64,000 bases of DNA from positions 17,207,660-17,271,659 of the forward strand of contig CM012954.1 of assembly GCA_000181795.3 (NCBI GenBank), written 5' to 3'. The notes under the pieces were generated by a model, which worked only from the letters and a program-made list of their open reading frames with translations, was not told the DNA's origin and ran no database searches. Of this stretch, positions 10,345 through 21,538 are shown in pieces; the stretch's first letter is position 1, and each line of letters begins with the position of its first letter. Source of the DNA: Trichinella spiralis (Eukaryota > Nematoda > Enoplea > Trichinellida > Trichinellidae). Made by a program: the position numbers and the translations under genes.

Positions 10345-10735
10345 TGCTATTTGGGCAGGCAGAGCGCACGCTCCCCTTCAGTGGAGCGGGAAAAGCCTAG
10401 GCTTTCCGCGCTGAAGAGGCGGGTGAGACTTAGTCGTTTCACCTGCCTCAGATGTGCGGGCAGTTTAGTGTTTAACCTCTCTCCCAGGAGAGGGAAGATT
10501 GTACGTTTTGCCTGCCATCCACAGGGGGGAGATTTTACATGTTTCCTTGCCTTCGGGAATGAGGTGATGCGACCCGGGTGCAACGGGATCGGTCAACTGA
10601 AATTTCATCCTCTATTGTCATGCTGAGAGTCCCCTGACTTGCGGCCCTTCTAAAATCAGCTACTCGTTACGAGGGACCTTTAATCCGGTGCCCCAACGCA
10701 TCTTCAGAGAGTGGCGTGCCCTGAGATCAATGACT
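10345..10735. mobile_element. GC-rich Ty3/gypsy-derived scrap (carries the 'empty site' for the solo LTR)
   Basis: 10356-10460 matches 26818-26935 at about 95%. 10565-10735 matches 36995-37075 plus 37307-37400, the gag-to-protease part of the GC-rich gypsy remnant at 36229-38340. Here the two halves are contiguous (GCGGCCCTTCTAAAATCAG), so the LTR found at 37076-37302 is absent. Composition is about 55% GC inside AT-rich DNA. Confidence 0.65.
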
Positions 10736-11971
10736 GAACGAAGAAACAAACGACCAAAGCGAAACAAATGCGAAACCCACGTTATATAAATTGCTTGCTA
10801 ACAGCAATATTTGTGATCACTGAACAGCAACCACATGACATGACAGTCATGTGCTTATCCATTTGACAGCGGATCACATACAACGAAAAGAATCACTGAC
10901 AGTCTTGTACTGAGACAACATGGATTTACTTCGATGTTCGAATGGATGCGTAATATGCAAATCAGAGTTGCTTAAAGCCCGCTTTCTTTCCTGGCACTTG
11001 TCATTCTTTTAACGTATAAGTAGTCTAACCGTTTTATATTGCATAGATTTTTTAAAAATCAAAATCACTTAATATTTCTGCACCGATTACGATTGTTGAT
11101 ATTCAAAAATTGAATAAATTAAGAGAAAAACAATTGTTGCACATTAATATTATTAATGATATGCATTGTAATCAGGGAAAGTAAAAGAGTTAAGGTGAGC
11201 TACGGAACTATGGAATAACATTTGAATAAAACGTATTTATCCATTGTTACGTTACAAATCTCATAATATAGTCAAAATATGGCCAAATATGGAGACAACA
11301 ATGTTTACCTTTTGTGCAGATTTTTCTTCGTATAACTTTTTTCTAAATTTAAAACAGTACATTAGTCTGAAACGCCTATATAAATTTTGTATTCAAACAT
11401 TTTGGCATTGTAGTTTTAATATCAAACATTTTTTTATAAAAAAGTTTCATCAAAAATAAAGCTGTGCTTTTTATGATATTAATCGCTTCAAATATAAAGG
11501 GTATTTAAATAAAAGTATTATGAAATTGTAAAAAATGGGTGAAAAATGAAAAATTAAATGAAAATAATAATTCGTACTTTAATTATAAATATAAAAATTG
11601 CTTTATTGAAATCAGCACTGGCGACGTCCGTTACATCAGAAGCGGAGTGGATAAAGCAGAACAAAAAAATACTCATGCAACCACTTGAATTCTGGAAGTA
11701 GAGTTCAAATGCAGCCACCCTACGCATCACAACTTTTCAAACAGAATTCATATATTAAATAGCAAAAATCACATATTAATTATAAAATGGAATGTATCTA
11801 TTTTGATGCTGCAGATAAACTTAAATATCCATAGAAAAATTAATTTTTTCATAGATATTTCTTTTTTAATATATTGTATTCAAACAAATTTATTAAAAAT
11901 CAATGATAAAAGCAAGAACAATAATATTTTGTTCTAATTATAAATATGAAAATTATTTCATAAAATTCGGC

Positions 11972-12002
11972 AGTGGAGACGTCCGCTTGTTCGTATTCCA
12001 CT
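11972..12002 (+). repeat. A-module hairpin, copy 1
   Basis: Stem AGTGGAG-ACG / CGT-A-TTCCACT round the loop TCCGCTTGTT; one G-T pair, tolerated as G-U in RNA of this sense. Followed by the conserved 40 bases ending CTCTTACAAAGTGAAC and then variable DNA. Confidence 0.75.
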
Positions 12003-13062
12003 GATGGTTGATATAGTGGTTTGTGCACTCTTACAAAGTGAACAAACTCGCTGCACCACAGAACAAAAAAGAAAGAGAACAGCGAAGTTTCTTATTGATT
12101 TACGTGGCAAGTAGTAGCCATATGAAGCATTCTCTGACTTTATTTACGGCCCTCAGTAACTAATAAAGTCCGTTTTAATTGCTGAAAACTATTCTCATTT
12201 TTCTAATTGTTACATTTTTTCAAAATGCTGTATTTTAATTTTGCAAATAATAATCTTTTAATTAAGAAGCAATTAAAGTGATTCACTTTAAGTGGGATGG
12301 TTCTAGATAAATTTTATTTGGTAATTTGAGTGCTAAGATATTGGAATGGTGTTTCCATTATTTTTTCCGCAATTTCTCGAACGTTAAACACTAAAACACG
12401 GTACGGATATGTTTGCAATAGTTGTATGATCCTTTCTGATAGATTCAAGTGATTTTTGTAAGGAAAAAATGTTCTCTGAAAATATTGAAATTTTGTGGGC
12501 TTTTCTGTTTTGTGAAAAGCTGCGAAAAGCCTTTTCAGCCGAAGCAAAGCCCATACAGAACATTATCCAAAACTGCTTTTTATTAATAAAGTTTGCACTT
12601 CTGTTCCAATGCTCATCATTTATATCAAAGGAAAAAAAAGATAATGTTGTAACTTCTTGTTGACTTTTATATACACGCTTTATTCATTTGCTTGTTATAT
12701 TTTCCAAAATTATTAAATCTGTTATGATTTACTTCATTCAACACCTTTTAATGATATGAAATCAATGCCAAGATCCCAATCATCCAGTAACAATGTCTTT
12801 CGATCAAAATGCGATCACACCCCGTTTTTACAACTTTTCAAATAGAATTCATCCAAAAAATAGCAAAAGAAAATCATATACATAAATAATGAAATATTTT
12901 TATTTTCATGTTGGGAGTAAATTTAAATTTTCATTATCAAATTAATTTTTTGATATGTGATTTCTTCTCTCATATGTTTCTAATAATTATCAACAGTAAA
13001 TATCATGAGCAATAATATTTTGCTTTAATTATGAATATGAAAATTATTTCACTCCACTTGGC

Positions 13063-13093
13063 AGTGGAAACGTCCGCTTGTTCGTATTCCACT
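13063..13093 (+). repeat. A-module hairpin, copy 2
   Basis: Consensus form: AGTGGAAACG, loop TCCGCTTGTT, CGTATTCCACT. Preceded by C module (12815-13062), followed by the hypervariable segment 13134-13287. Confidence 0.8.
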
Positions 13094-16000
13094 GGTGGTT
13101 GACTTGTTGGTTGGTGCGCTCTTACAAGGTGTACCGAACGTTGCCAAGATCACGTGTATGCATTGTCCCCAATGCATACTTTCTGAAATTTGTTAAGCAA
13201 CTGAATATCTCCCGCTTGAAAATCGAGGGATATTTCCCGCCACAGATCAGGCAGATGGCTCACTAGTGTTTCATCACTTTGATCAATTTTTTTTTTATTT
13301 TGCATCAACAAAGAGATTATGTAAATTACATTTTTATGGTCTGGTAAATTTTCTTTGTCAAAAGGAGAAGCCAGAGTCTTTAGATTTTTGTGAAAAGCTT
13401 TTCGATATAAATTCCATTTATGTGGGACATTTTTGAATTTTCAAATCTGAAATTCAGACATTCGAGGGCGTGTTTTGTCTGGGTCATTTTGTTGTTGTGG
13501 CGTTCAGCGAGACAGCGCTTTTAAATTGTCCTCATTGGGTGAATTTAATAATGCTTCTCAATTCTTCTTTCAAAGCATTTGAAATTATTCTATTCCAATA
13601 ATGCGATGCATACGCCGGATTATCCGTTCATTGCACGTGAATTTTTATTGTTTATATTGCATCAGCATTCCATTGGAATTCATAGTCAAAAATAATTTCC
13701 AATGCTATTTTCTAGCGCTCCATTATGCAAATAAGGGTCGATTGAAAATTGTCTTATCATCATTAATGGTGCGCAGGTATGTTCGATTTAGGTGGCAACT
13801 GGTAGCGTCGTAAAAAGTTCTCTGAATTTATTCACTGCGTTTAGTAACTAATGAACTCGGTATTTTTATTGTTGTAAATAATACATTTTTCTGAAAGCTA
13901 CTTGAAACTCTCTATATATAATCTTTATGCTAACGTTCATTAAGACAAGCAGAACAAGTGAAGATAAGAAGAATATGCGGTTCCGCCGTGGGTCCCCCAT
14001 TCTGTAAGTCTGGGCTTGGGATACTTCAAAAGAGTGATGTTATCCCATAGTTTAATTTAGTTAACGACAAACCTGCATAACTGAGTTTTGAATTATTGCA
14101 GTACTTGGTCATTCACGCAGCAAAATTTATGTATCCAACTTTTCATTTTCGTTCATTTTCTAATTTTTGATTTCCTTTTTTCACATTTTACATTTAGTTT
14201 TGTTTTCAATACTTTCCAAAGTAGATTGTTTTCATTTTAATTTTTCAAACCCATTCATTCAAACTTGACTTGTTCCAATCTATGTTGAGCAACACTGAGG
14301 GCTTGTCTGCTATATTAGGTCCCAAAAGGTGCATATAAATGGGCAGCAATTTATTCAGCTAACACCTATTTTGCAACATCTCAAATGGAAAATGCAGAAC
14401 AGCTAATATCATAAATTAATAATAAAAGGCAATCGTTTTATTTTTATGAAACGTACGAATTTAAATTATATTAAAATTCATTTTTTGGCAAATATTTGTT
14501 TATCAAAAATAATCTTTACTTCATTTGATTGTTTTTCTTTTGTTTCAGTGTTTTAAGAAAACAGTCATTCATAAATTGAAAGAATTTATAGGAATCACAG
14601 TCTTAAATTGTTCAAAATGCTAGAATGGTCAACATCCATTCATTTGATTTATTTCTTTCGTTACATCATCCACATCATTACGTTGCTATTTTATGTTTGC
14701 ATATGTGCATCATCAATTACAAACTGTGCAAAACTTTACCACAGTAATTATTACATTATTCGTAAACAATAAATATCATTGAATTGCTGAAAAAAAGTCA
14801 AATTAGATTATGTATTATGCATATATTAAAAGTTCAGGCTTGTGGTGAGCTATAGCTGCAATGTAAACGAACTTCAACTTCTTTACCAGAATTTTCATGC
14901 AAATTTTTGATCGTCGACTGGACGTTAGTTTAATAATCATAATCATCAGAAACTTTTCAATTATATGCAGTTGAAGGTTGAAATTATTAACATTTCAATT
15001 TTTTCATTTTCTGCAGTTATCCTGGTGTAACTGTAGAATACGTTCAATTTTTCAATTTACACTTTACACTTGCAAATGGCGTTGAATTTCCATGTGAACT
15101 CAACTGCTAGCATCACCAAGCCGAGTGATTTCTATTATGCATGTAAGAAAAATCATTGTTTTCTATACCATAAGTTATTTAACTTTATTATTACTTAATA
15201 TTAATTTTTTATTCTACATCATCAAAGACTTTTTCTCCGAATAATTTTGTTTGTCAGAATGCGCAGCCATATACTTTTTATTTTTTGCAATGTTTTATTT
15301 ATATAGGTCGTTTTTGAAATTTGAAATTCAAGTTAAGACATGCGGAGGCGTGTTTTGGCTAAGGCAATGTTTTTGTTATGGCGTATTTTTGTCAGATTGT
15401 TTATATTTTGACGTAATTTCAAATTTCAAGGTCATTTTTGAATTTTCAAATAAATGCCATTGATTGTTTAATTTGTCACTCAGTCTGAATTGCTTCTTCA
15501 AATTATTACTTTTTCTCTCTTCTTACAACAAGCCAGCATTTAATATAAAATTATTATGCATTTTATTTCTTGTATTTATATTATTTTTTAATATTTAAAA
15601 TATATTTCGTAATAAAGATGAAATTAGTGTTTCCGCAATGAGAATTGCTTTTACGTTTGGCAGTGCTACAATCAAATTTTCTTCTAAACAGAGTGTATCA
15701 ATGAAAAATATGCACTAGTGATATTTATCAGCAGAAATAAATCAAATAAAAATTTGCATGCTAAGTCGTTCGCTTTACTGACTTATTGGAAGTAATTTTA
15801 GTTTGAGACTGTCCGTGGAGGGAAGCACAGCGTTTCGATTGGCAAATTGACTGAAGAGCAACGTTGAACGCCAAACGCTAGATTTACTTTCTATTCATTC
15901 TTATTTTTTGGAATAATTTCTGAAAAATAATTTTTCAGTCAAAACCAAACAGCATGAACATCAACGATGAGAAGATGATGCATTTTGCGGTAAGTGGCAG

Positions 16001-16476
16001 TTTTTTCACTTTTATGTCATAATCACTTAACAATGCAATTGAGAATCGATATTGAGCATAATTTTTCAATATATTCTCCATGAATTCTCTATATGAAATG
16101 AAAGCTGATTTAATAAACGTCAAATTTCCTAATAATTAAGTTCGATTAAATTCACCCCGTACGCACTGTTTATCTATTATTAGAATGTGGTCTTTTGAAA
16201 ATCATCACTTCACTAGCTAACAAACATGCACGTTCAATTTTCCGTAAGATGTTGCAGTTTTATTATTTTCACACTTTTATTTATAAAAAAGGTTTTATCA
16301 AAAACAAAACTGTGCTTATATGATATTAATCATTTCAATATATATAAACGGTAAGTATTTAAATAAAAATATAATAAAATTCTAAACAAACATAATGTTT
16401 AAAATAAAAAAATGAATGGCAATAATAATTTGTATACTTCATTATAAATATAAAAAAAAGTTTTATTCCACTTGGC

Positions 16477-16507
16477 GATGGAGACGTCCGCTCGTTCGTA
16501 GTCCACT
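16477..16507 (+). repeat. A-module hairpin, copy 3 (degenerate)
   Basis: GATGGAGACG, loop TCCGCTCGTT, CGTAGTCCACT. The outer stem is weakened but the position between C module and variable DNA is kept. Confidence 0.6.
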
Positions 16508-16786
16508 GTGGTTGATGCGGTGATTCTTGTACCTTCATCAGTAATTGAAGAATCAAACAGCTCGAGCTTCTCCGCCTATCTATCCGTCTATCCGTAGTCA
16601 AAAATTAACCTAAAGAATACAAAGTAATGGAGGAAAGCAAGCAGCCCCTCACCGTTTTACAACTTTTTAAATAAACTACATACAGAAAATAGCTAACGTC
16701 CTATGCTAATAATAGAATGCAATTTTTTATTTTCATGCTGCACGAAAATTTAAATTTTGGTATTAAAAAAATATATATTTCCTTTT

Positions 16787-17134
16787 TCAAGATGTCGTAT
16801 TCACATAAATAAAATTAAAAATAAAACGTAAATAACAATAATAATAATAATGTTTAACTGCTATTATAAATATAATAATTATTTTATAATACTTGGCAGT
16901 GGAAACGTCCACTTGTTCGTATTCCACTGGAGGTTGATTTGGTGGTTTGTGCACTCTTACAAAGTGAACAATACGCGATGCCATGTGATATCTCTTTTGA
17001 TTCCATCTCATACGGATGACTTCTCCATTGATGGTCCAGTGCTTTTGCAACAAGTCGGATGAAACAACGTATGACCATCTGTAATATGCAAGGATGGTAA
17101 CATAATTGCTGTGAACGTCCAACACCAATGGCAT
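16787..17134 (-). CDS. 115-codon open frame across V and A modules (unassigned)
   Basis: A minus-strand frame from ATG at 17134 runs through the variable segment (MPLVLDVHSNYVTILAYYRW and more) into the conserved A module (VHKPPNQPPVEYEQVDVST) and on into C. Frames through the A module of other copies give the same ending, but their V parts are unrelated or carry stops. No family recognised. It may be a terminal exon of a repeat-borne gene or chance; listed because it is the longest open V-A frame. Confidence 0.25.
   Translation of the reverse strand: MPLVLDVHSNYVTILAYYRWSYVVSSDLLQKHWTINGEVIRMRWNQKRYHMASRIVHFVRVHKPPNQPPVEYEQVDVSTAKYYKIIIIFIIAVKHYYYYCYLRFIFNFIYVNTTS
16898..16928 (+). repeat. 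A-module hairpin, copy 4
   Basis: AGTGGAAACG, loop TCCACTTGTT (one loop change), CGTATTCCACT. Followed by about 190 bases of variable DNA. Confidence 0.8.
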
Positions 17135-17689
17135 TGAAATTTTTCAGAAAAGGTAATTATTTTTGCACTTAGATTTTAATATGCATTATTATATTTTTGT
17201 AATAGTTTTTTTCTGTTAAACAGTTTTTTCTCTCGAAAAGTATGAAATTTTGATTTATTTACTTTTTCGTCGATTGATAGACTAGTGTTATGGTCGATGA
17301 GAATTTTACTGATGCACAGTTATGGGTCTACTGTTATTGGATGTTTTTTTATTTGTTGTTTTTAGTTTTTAGTGATTCTACACCTGGTATAGGATGTATT
17401 GTTCAGTTAAATTAATAAGATTGAGTGTTAAGTGTATGATTAAGCGGTAGCGGGAAAATTCAAAAGTTATGTAAGCAAGCTAGTTGTCATCGTTGTAGAC
17501 CAGTGTTTCTCAACCTGTGTCAGCGCACGCCCCCCTTAATAAAAGTTCGGCAGTTAATGCCCCCCCTCTAATAAAAAGTAGTACGGTATGTATTCAGTGT
17601 ACGCAAAGCAACATTTTGCTTCATGGTTGCATCAAGCCAAGCTAGTTTCCACAGTAAAACATTCCTGAATGATTCACAATAAAATTTTA

Positions 17690-17863
17690 ATGAGAATATT
17701 GACAATGCTTATTTGCGACTAAGTTGTCTATTCTTGGTGGAGTGGGTGATAAGGTACATCGCAGGTCGCTCTCAACGTTTAGCCTGTTTCGATGTTGCGT
17801 ATTAAGCGTCATGAGAGCTGAGAATCCCGTTTCACAAAGGTACGTTGAGGAAAAAGGAACCAA
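17690..17863 (-). CDS. hAT transposase C-terminal dimerisation domain (partial)
   Basis: The minus strand reads LVPFSSTYLCETGFSALMTL, then a stretch with NRLNVESDLR, and ends with PRIDNLVANKHCQ. The 'YLCE-GFSAL...K-RNRL-VE-DLR-LS...PRI--LV--KQ--SH' pattern is that of hAT transposases related to the domesticated ZBED5/FAM200/GTF2IRD2 group. The rest of the enzyme is in the gap or missing. Confidence 0.85.
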
Positions 17864-18422
17864 NNNNNNNNNNNNNNNNNNNNNNNNNNNNNNNNNNNNN
17901 NNNNNNNNNNNNNNNNNNNNNNNNNNNNNNNNNNNNNNNNNNNNNNNNNNNNNNNNNNNNNNNNNNNNNNNNNNNNNNNNNNNNNNNNNNNNNNNNNNNN
18001 NNNNNNNNNNNNNNNNNNNNNNNNNNNNNNNNNNNNNNNNNNNNNNNNNNNNNNNNNNNNNNNNNNNNNNNNNNNNNNNNNNNNNNNNNNNNNNNNNNNN
18101 NNNNNNNNNNNNNNNNNNNNNNNNNNNNNNNNNNNNNNNNNNNNNNNNNNNNNNNNNNNNNNNNNNNNNNNNNNNNNNNNNNNNNNNNNNNNNNNNNNNN
18201 NNNNNNNNNNNNNNNNNNNNNNNNNNNNNNNNNNNNNNNNNNNNNNNNNNNNNNNNNNNNNNNNNNNNNNNNNNNNNNNNNNNNNNNNNNNNNNNNNNNN
18301 NNNNNNNNNNNNNNNNNNNNNNNNNNNNNNNNNNNNNNNNNNNNNNNNNNNNNNNNNNNNNNNNNNNNNNNNNNNNNNNNNNNNNNNNNNNNNNNNNNNN
18401 NNNNNNNNNNNNNNNNNNNNNN
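17864..18422. other. assembly gap (559 N) inside the hAT element
   Basis: Open frames that appear to cross this region are created by the N run and are not real evidence. Confidence 0.99.
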
Positions 18423-18977
18423 CTTAGGAGCGGAAAAACCAAACCTGAATGATGTGATTTCAGACAATCTAAAGCACTGATATACAAAATCTCTTGAAAA
18501 CTGAAACAAAATAAAAACAGCAAATATATGCACACATGAGACAAAAGTTGGTGTTGCCGCGATGGTCGAATGAAGGAAAGAATGAGAAAATAAAGTGTGA
18601 TGGTCGACTTCAGGCGAAATTTTCACCGCATTGCTTGTTTCCACCATTAGACAAAATACGGCTTTGTTCTATGAGTTTGATAAATATCGTGCATATGCCT
18701 CTGTCAAAAATTATTCACGTCTCTCGTCACATCAGGTGAATTTCGAAAGGCGATTTTAGTGCAAAGGGAAATTATAAATTGCGCACAGCTGACGCGGTTA
18801 CGCTAAAACTAAAATGACCAGAAACAATAGGCGGTTAAAATTTAGCTGAAGTGGACCAAGCTGAATTTCAAACACCTCTGCAGGAATAAAAATTCCTACT
18901 TCTCACGCCCCCCCTGGAACCTTCCTACGCCCCCCTAGGGGGGCGCGCCCCCCTGGTTGAGAAACACTGTTGTAGAC

Positions 18978-20125
18978 GTTCTAATTGGGCTGGAACAGAA
19001 ATTGATTATGTAGCAAATGACCGGAGAAAATTGTAAAAAATAAAAGTATATTTAACTTTTTAAACTTATCCTTTATTATATGTTCAAAATATGACCAAAA
19101 TATTGTTGATCCATTTTGAATCTATGTTCTTATATACAGATATATAAAAATAATATGCTGGCTGTATTATTGCTGCTCACTTTACTATTTGATCATTGAA
19201 TTCAGCAATCAGCACTCATTAAAACTTTCAACATTTTATGTTTCGTTGTCAATAATGAAAATAATAAAAAAACAAGACGGTAATAATGATCTCTAAATTT
19301 CGACGATTCATTAACCTTCCGATAACCAAAGCCGAGTCAATTTTGATCTGGGTTACAGTTTTTACTTAATGTCTCCTTTGAACGCTGTCCAGCAGTTCTG
19401 ATTTTTTCTCAAATTTTTTTCTCAAAATGAGGAGTTTATTTTTCCTTTTTTTGAACCACAATTTTGTGATTGGCGTGATAGAGGTAAATGAGAGAATATT
19501 TTCCAATTTTAAAACGAATTATGTTTTCCATTTTAAAGCACATAGGCAAGGTTGAATAACACTACGTTATGGTTGTTTTACAATTATGCAAATTAGTTTT
19601 CTTGTAAACGTTAGTGTTACCAGTAGCAGGGCGCTTTGTTCGCTTCGCTGACGTGGCTGTGCAATAATATGATTAGGCTACTGTCAATCAGTGAGTTTCA
19701 TTTGAATGAATTGTAGGTTAGCGATATGCGCTGACTGAACAAATACGAGAAATCACTGGAAAGCGGAATGAGCATCCATTATGCAGATAATTTTTTTTGT
19801 TTATTCTTTATTTCAATTATCTGAAAATAATTCTTTATCATTTAGAAATGCACTGGAAGAACGAGATGGAGTTGATAGATGAGGAGGCGCCTATTCAGAA
19901 AAACGGCATTCTTTTTCATGTTATCGTTATATCTTCACGTTAAGAATGAAATATTGATGTTGAGTCTGTAATGATTTTATTTTATGAAATTTCTGTTTAA
20001 TTGAAAAGCACTGATACGTTACTTTTGAGGATATGATTTTAATATTAACATAATATTTACAATTTTTACTGCTTAAGAAGGTGAGCATTTGATTTTATGT
20101 TTCGTATTTTAATCGATTCGAAAAA
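18978..20125. other. AT-rich stretch between repeats
   Basis: No gene recognised. Related in texture to the repeat modules but I see no strong match elsewhere in the window. Confidence 0.4.
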
Positions 20126-20301
20126 TAATGAAGATGCGGGCGACATGAAGCAGAAATGGAAAACAAAAGGTATACAGGGTCTCCCGTGGGTCCCTATTTT
20201 GTAGGTCTGGTATGAGGATACTTCGAAACGATGAAGTGATCCACCAGTTGAATTAAGCTAAGGACAAACCTGTATGGTTGAGATTTGAAATAATGCAGTG
20301 T

Positions 20302-20450
20302 GAAATTGCGAAACATGGCCTGCCAGAGATCATTGTCACAGACGATGCAATATTTTTTGTTTCTCAGGAATTTTAAGAGATTATTCGTAGATAGATTTGG
20401 AATTCGACACATCCGAACAGCTATTCATCATCCGGAAAGAGTAATTCAGC
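20302..20450 (+). pseudogene. Ty3/gypsy integrase core scrap
   Basis: Plus-strand translation gives IAKHGLPEIIVTDDAIFFVS, then after one frameshift RLFVDRFGIRHIRTAIHHPE and RVIQ. This is the second half of the D,D35E integrase core: 'HGLPE-IVTDNG--F-S--F...GI-H-...YHP-SNG--ER'. The SNG part is deleted. It sits alone within repeat E-module DNA. Confidence 0.75.
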
Positions 20451-21480
20451 TTTTTGACTTAAAATTCATTCGAATGTAAAAATGTGCATATCCAGTAAAC
20501 TGGCAGACATTTTTTTGCCACGATAATTACTGCTAGGGCGATGGATTGTTTGAATCCATATTTCGAAGTAACTGACAAACAAATATGTAAACTGTTCATA
20601 TTGAAATGAAGAAATTAACAGGACAATATTATTTAATTAAAAATTTATATAATATTCAATTACAATCAATCGAATTGGTAGAAATGTTCTTTAACATCCC
20701 ATTGCCATGTTTCTCACATTCAAAGGGTATGCATATTAAAAAACGAAGCATAAGCACATTGCAAAATTGCTCAATCATTCAATCATATTTTACTGATATT
20801 AAGCAAGTGTCAATTTTAATTAATTCTTTTTTTTTATTATTCGACGCAGCAGTTTTGTAGATGAACTTTTAATATAATTTATAACAATGTAAATGAATAA
20901 TTTTCAATGACATATCAAAAGAATTAAATTAACAATGCATATTCGGTTTCATTTTATAATAAATTGTTCAGTTTGAATCAAAGTTGTAAAACAAAAATTT
21001 TCAACTGTAGGGAGTCTGTATTACAAAATCAATTTTTAAGAACAATAATTATTTGAATATTTGATGTTGTTAATAGCGAATTTGAAAATTTACATTTGTG
21101 AAATTAAAAAATAATCTCCTATGCCACTTTCTCGATTTTATTATATGCACATTGTTGAAAGATTTATATCAAACGATGGAAATTTAATTAACATAATCTC
21201 AACGAATATGTCGTCATCAATGGTTCGGATGTATTTGAACTTCATTTCTGAATGTATTCAGGTAAAGTAATACAATTTTGAGAAAACTTTATTTTTTAAT
21301 ATTGCTGAAAAATACATGAACAGAACTATAAATTTTGCTGTTCTTTGAACTGAAACCATTGAAACTAAAGTCTAATGATCTAAATGGTAATTATTTAAAT
21401 AAAAATGCAAAATTTTAAACAAAGAGGTTGAAAATAAAAGATAAAATTGCAACAGTAATTTGCATACTCTTAATTATAAA
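20451..21480. other. AT-rich stretch, no gene recognised
   Basis: Only short frames without family signatures. Confidence 0.4.
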
Positions 21481-21507
21481 TAGAAAAAATGTTTTATTTC
21501 AATCGGC

Positions 21508-21538
21508 AGTGGAGACGTCCGCATGTTCGTACTCCACT
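21508..21538 (+). repeat. A-module hairpin, copy 5 (compensatory change)
   Basis: AGTGGAGACG, loop TCCGCATGTT, CGTACTCCACT. The usual A-T pair of the stem is here G-C, with both sides changed. Confidence 0.8.

Larger units (their letters stand above)
11059..16200 (+). repeat. large duplicated block X, copy 1 (partner 57812-62940)
   Basis: Direct repeat of 57812-62940. From about 11400 to 15120 the copies are nearly identical apart from small indels and two sharply different patches (12052-12092 and 13134-13287). Beyond 15120 identity falls to roughly 80%. It carries two full and several degenerate A/V modules and no gene I recognise. Confidence 0.85.
17501..18969 (-). mobile_element. hAT transposon with intact termini and 8-bp target duplication
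   Basis: The ends are inverted repeats CAGTGTTTCTCAACC (17501-17515) and GGTTGAGAAACACTG (18955-18969). Both flanks carry TTGTAGAC (17493-17500 and 18970-18977), an exact 8-bp target duplication. Subterminal GGGGGGCG/CGCCCCCC runs lie at both ends. The transposase reads on the minus strand; its C-terminal dimerisation region is seen at 17690-17863. The middle (17864-18422) is an assembly gap, so autonomy cannot be judged. A second, inverted copy starts the window. Confidence 0.93.

Noticed and set aside
10347-10626. Opposed frames in the GC-rich scrap and their copies at 26612-27050
   Set aside because: Open on both strands because of composition; no family motif, and the sequence belongs to retroelement debris.
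11972-12002. Hairpin as the 3' end of a Helitron
   Set aside because: No CTRR end follows the hairpin, and conserved sequence continues for at least 40 bases on its far side.
12314-12663. Frames shared by both X copies (64 and 77 codons, both strands)
   Set aside because: Their conservation follows from the recent duplication; no family recognised and no consistent splice model, although the minus strand has some protein-like texture.
17687-18647. Several long open frames of 210-285 codons across the hAT element
   Set aside because: They are open only because the 559 N carry no stops; only the piece at 17690-17863 has real transposase sequence.
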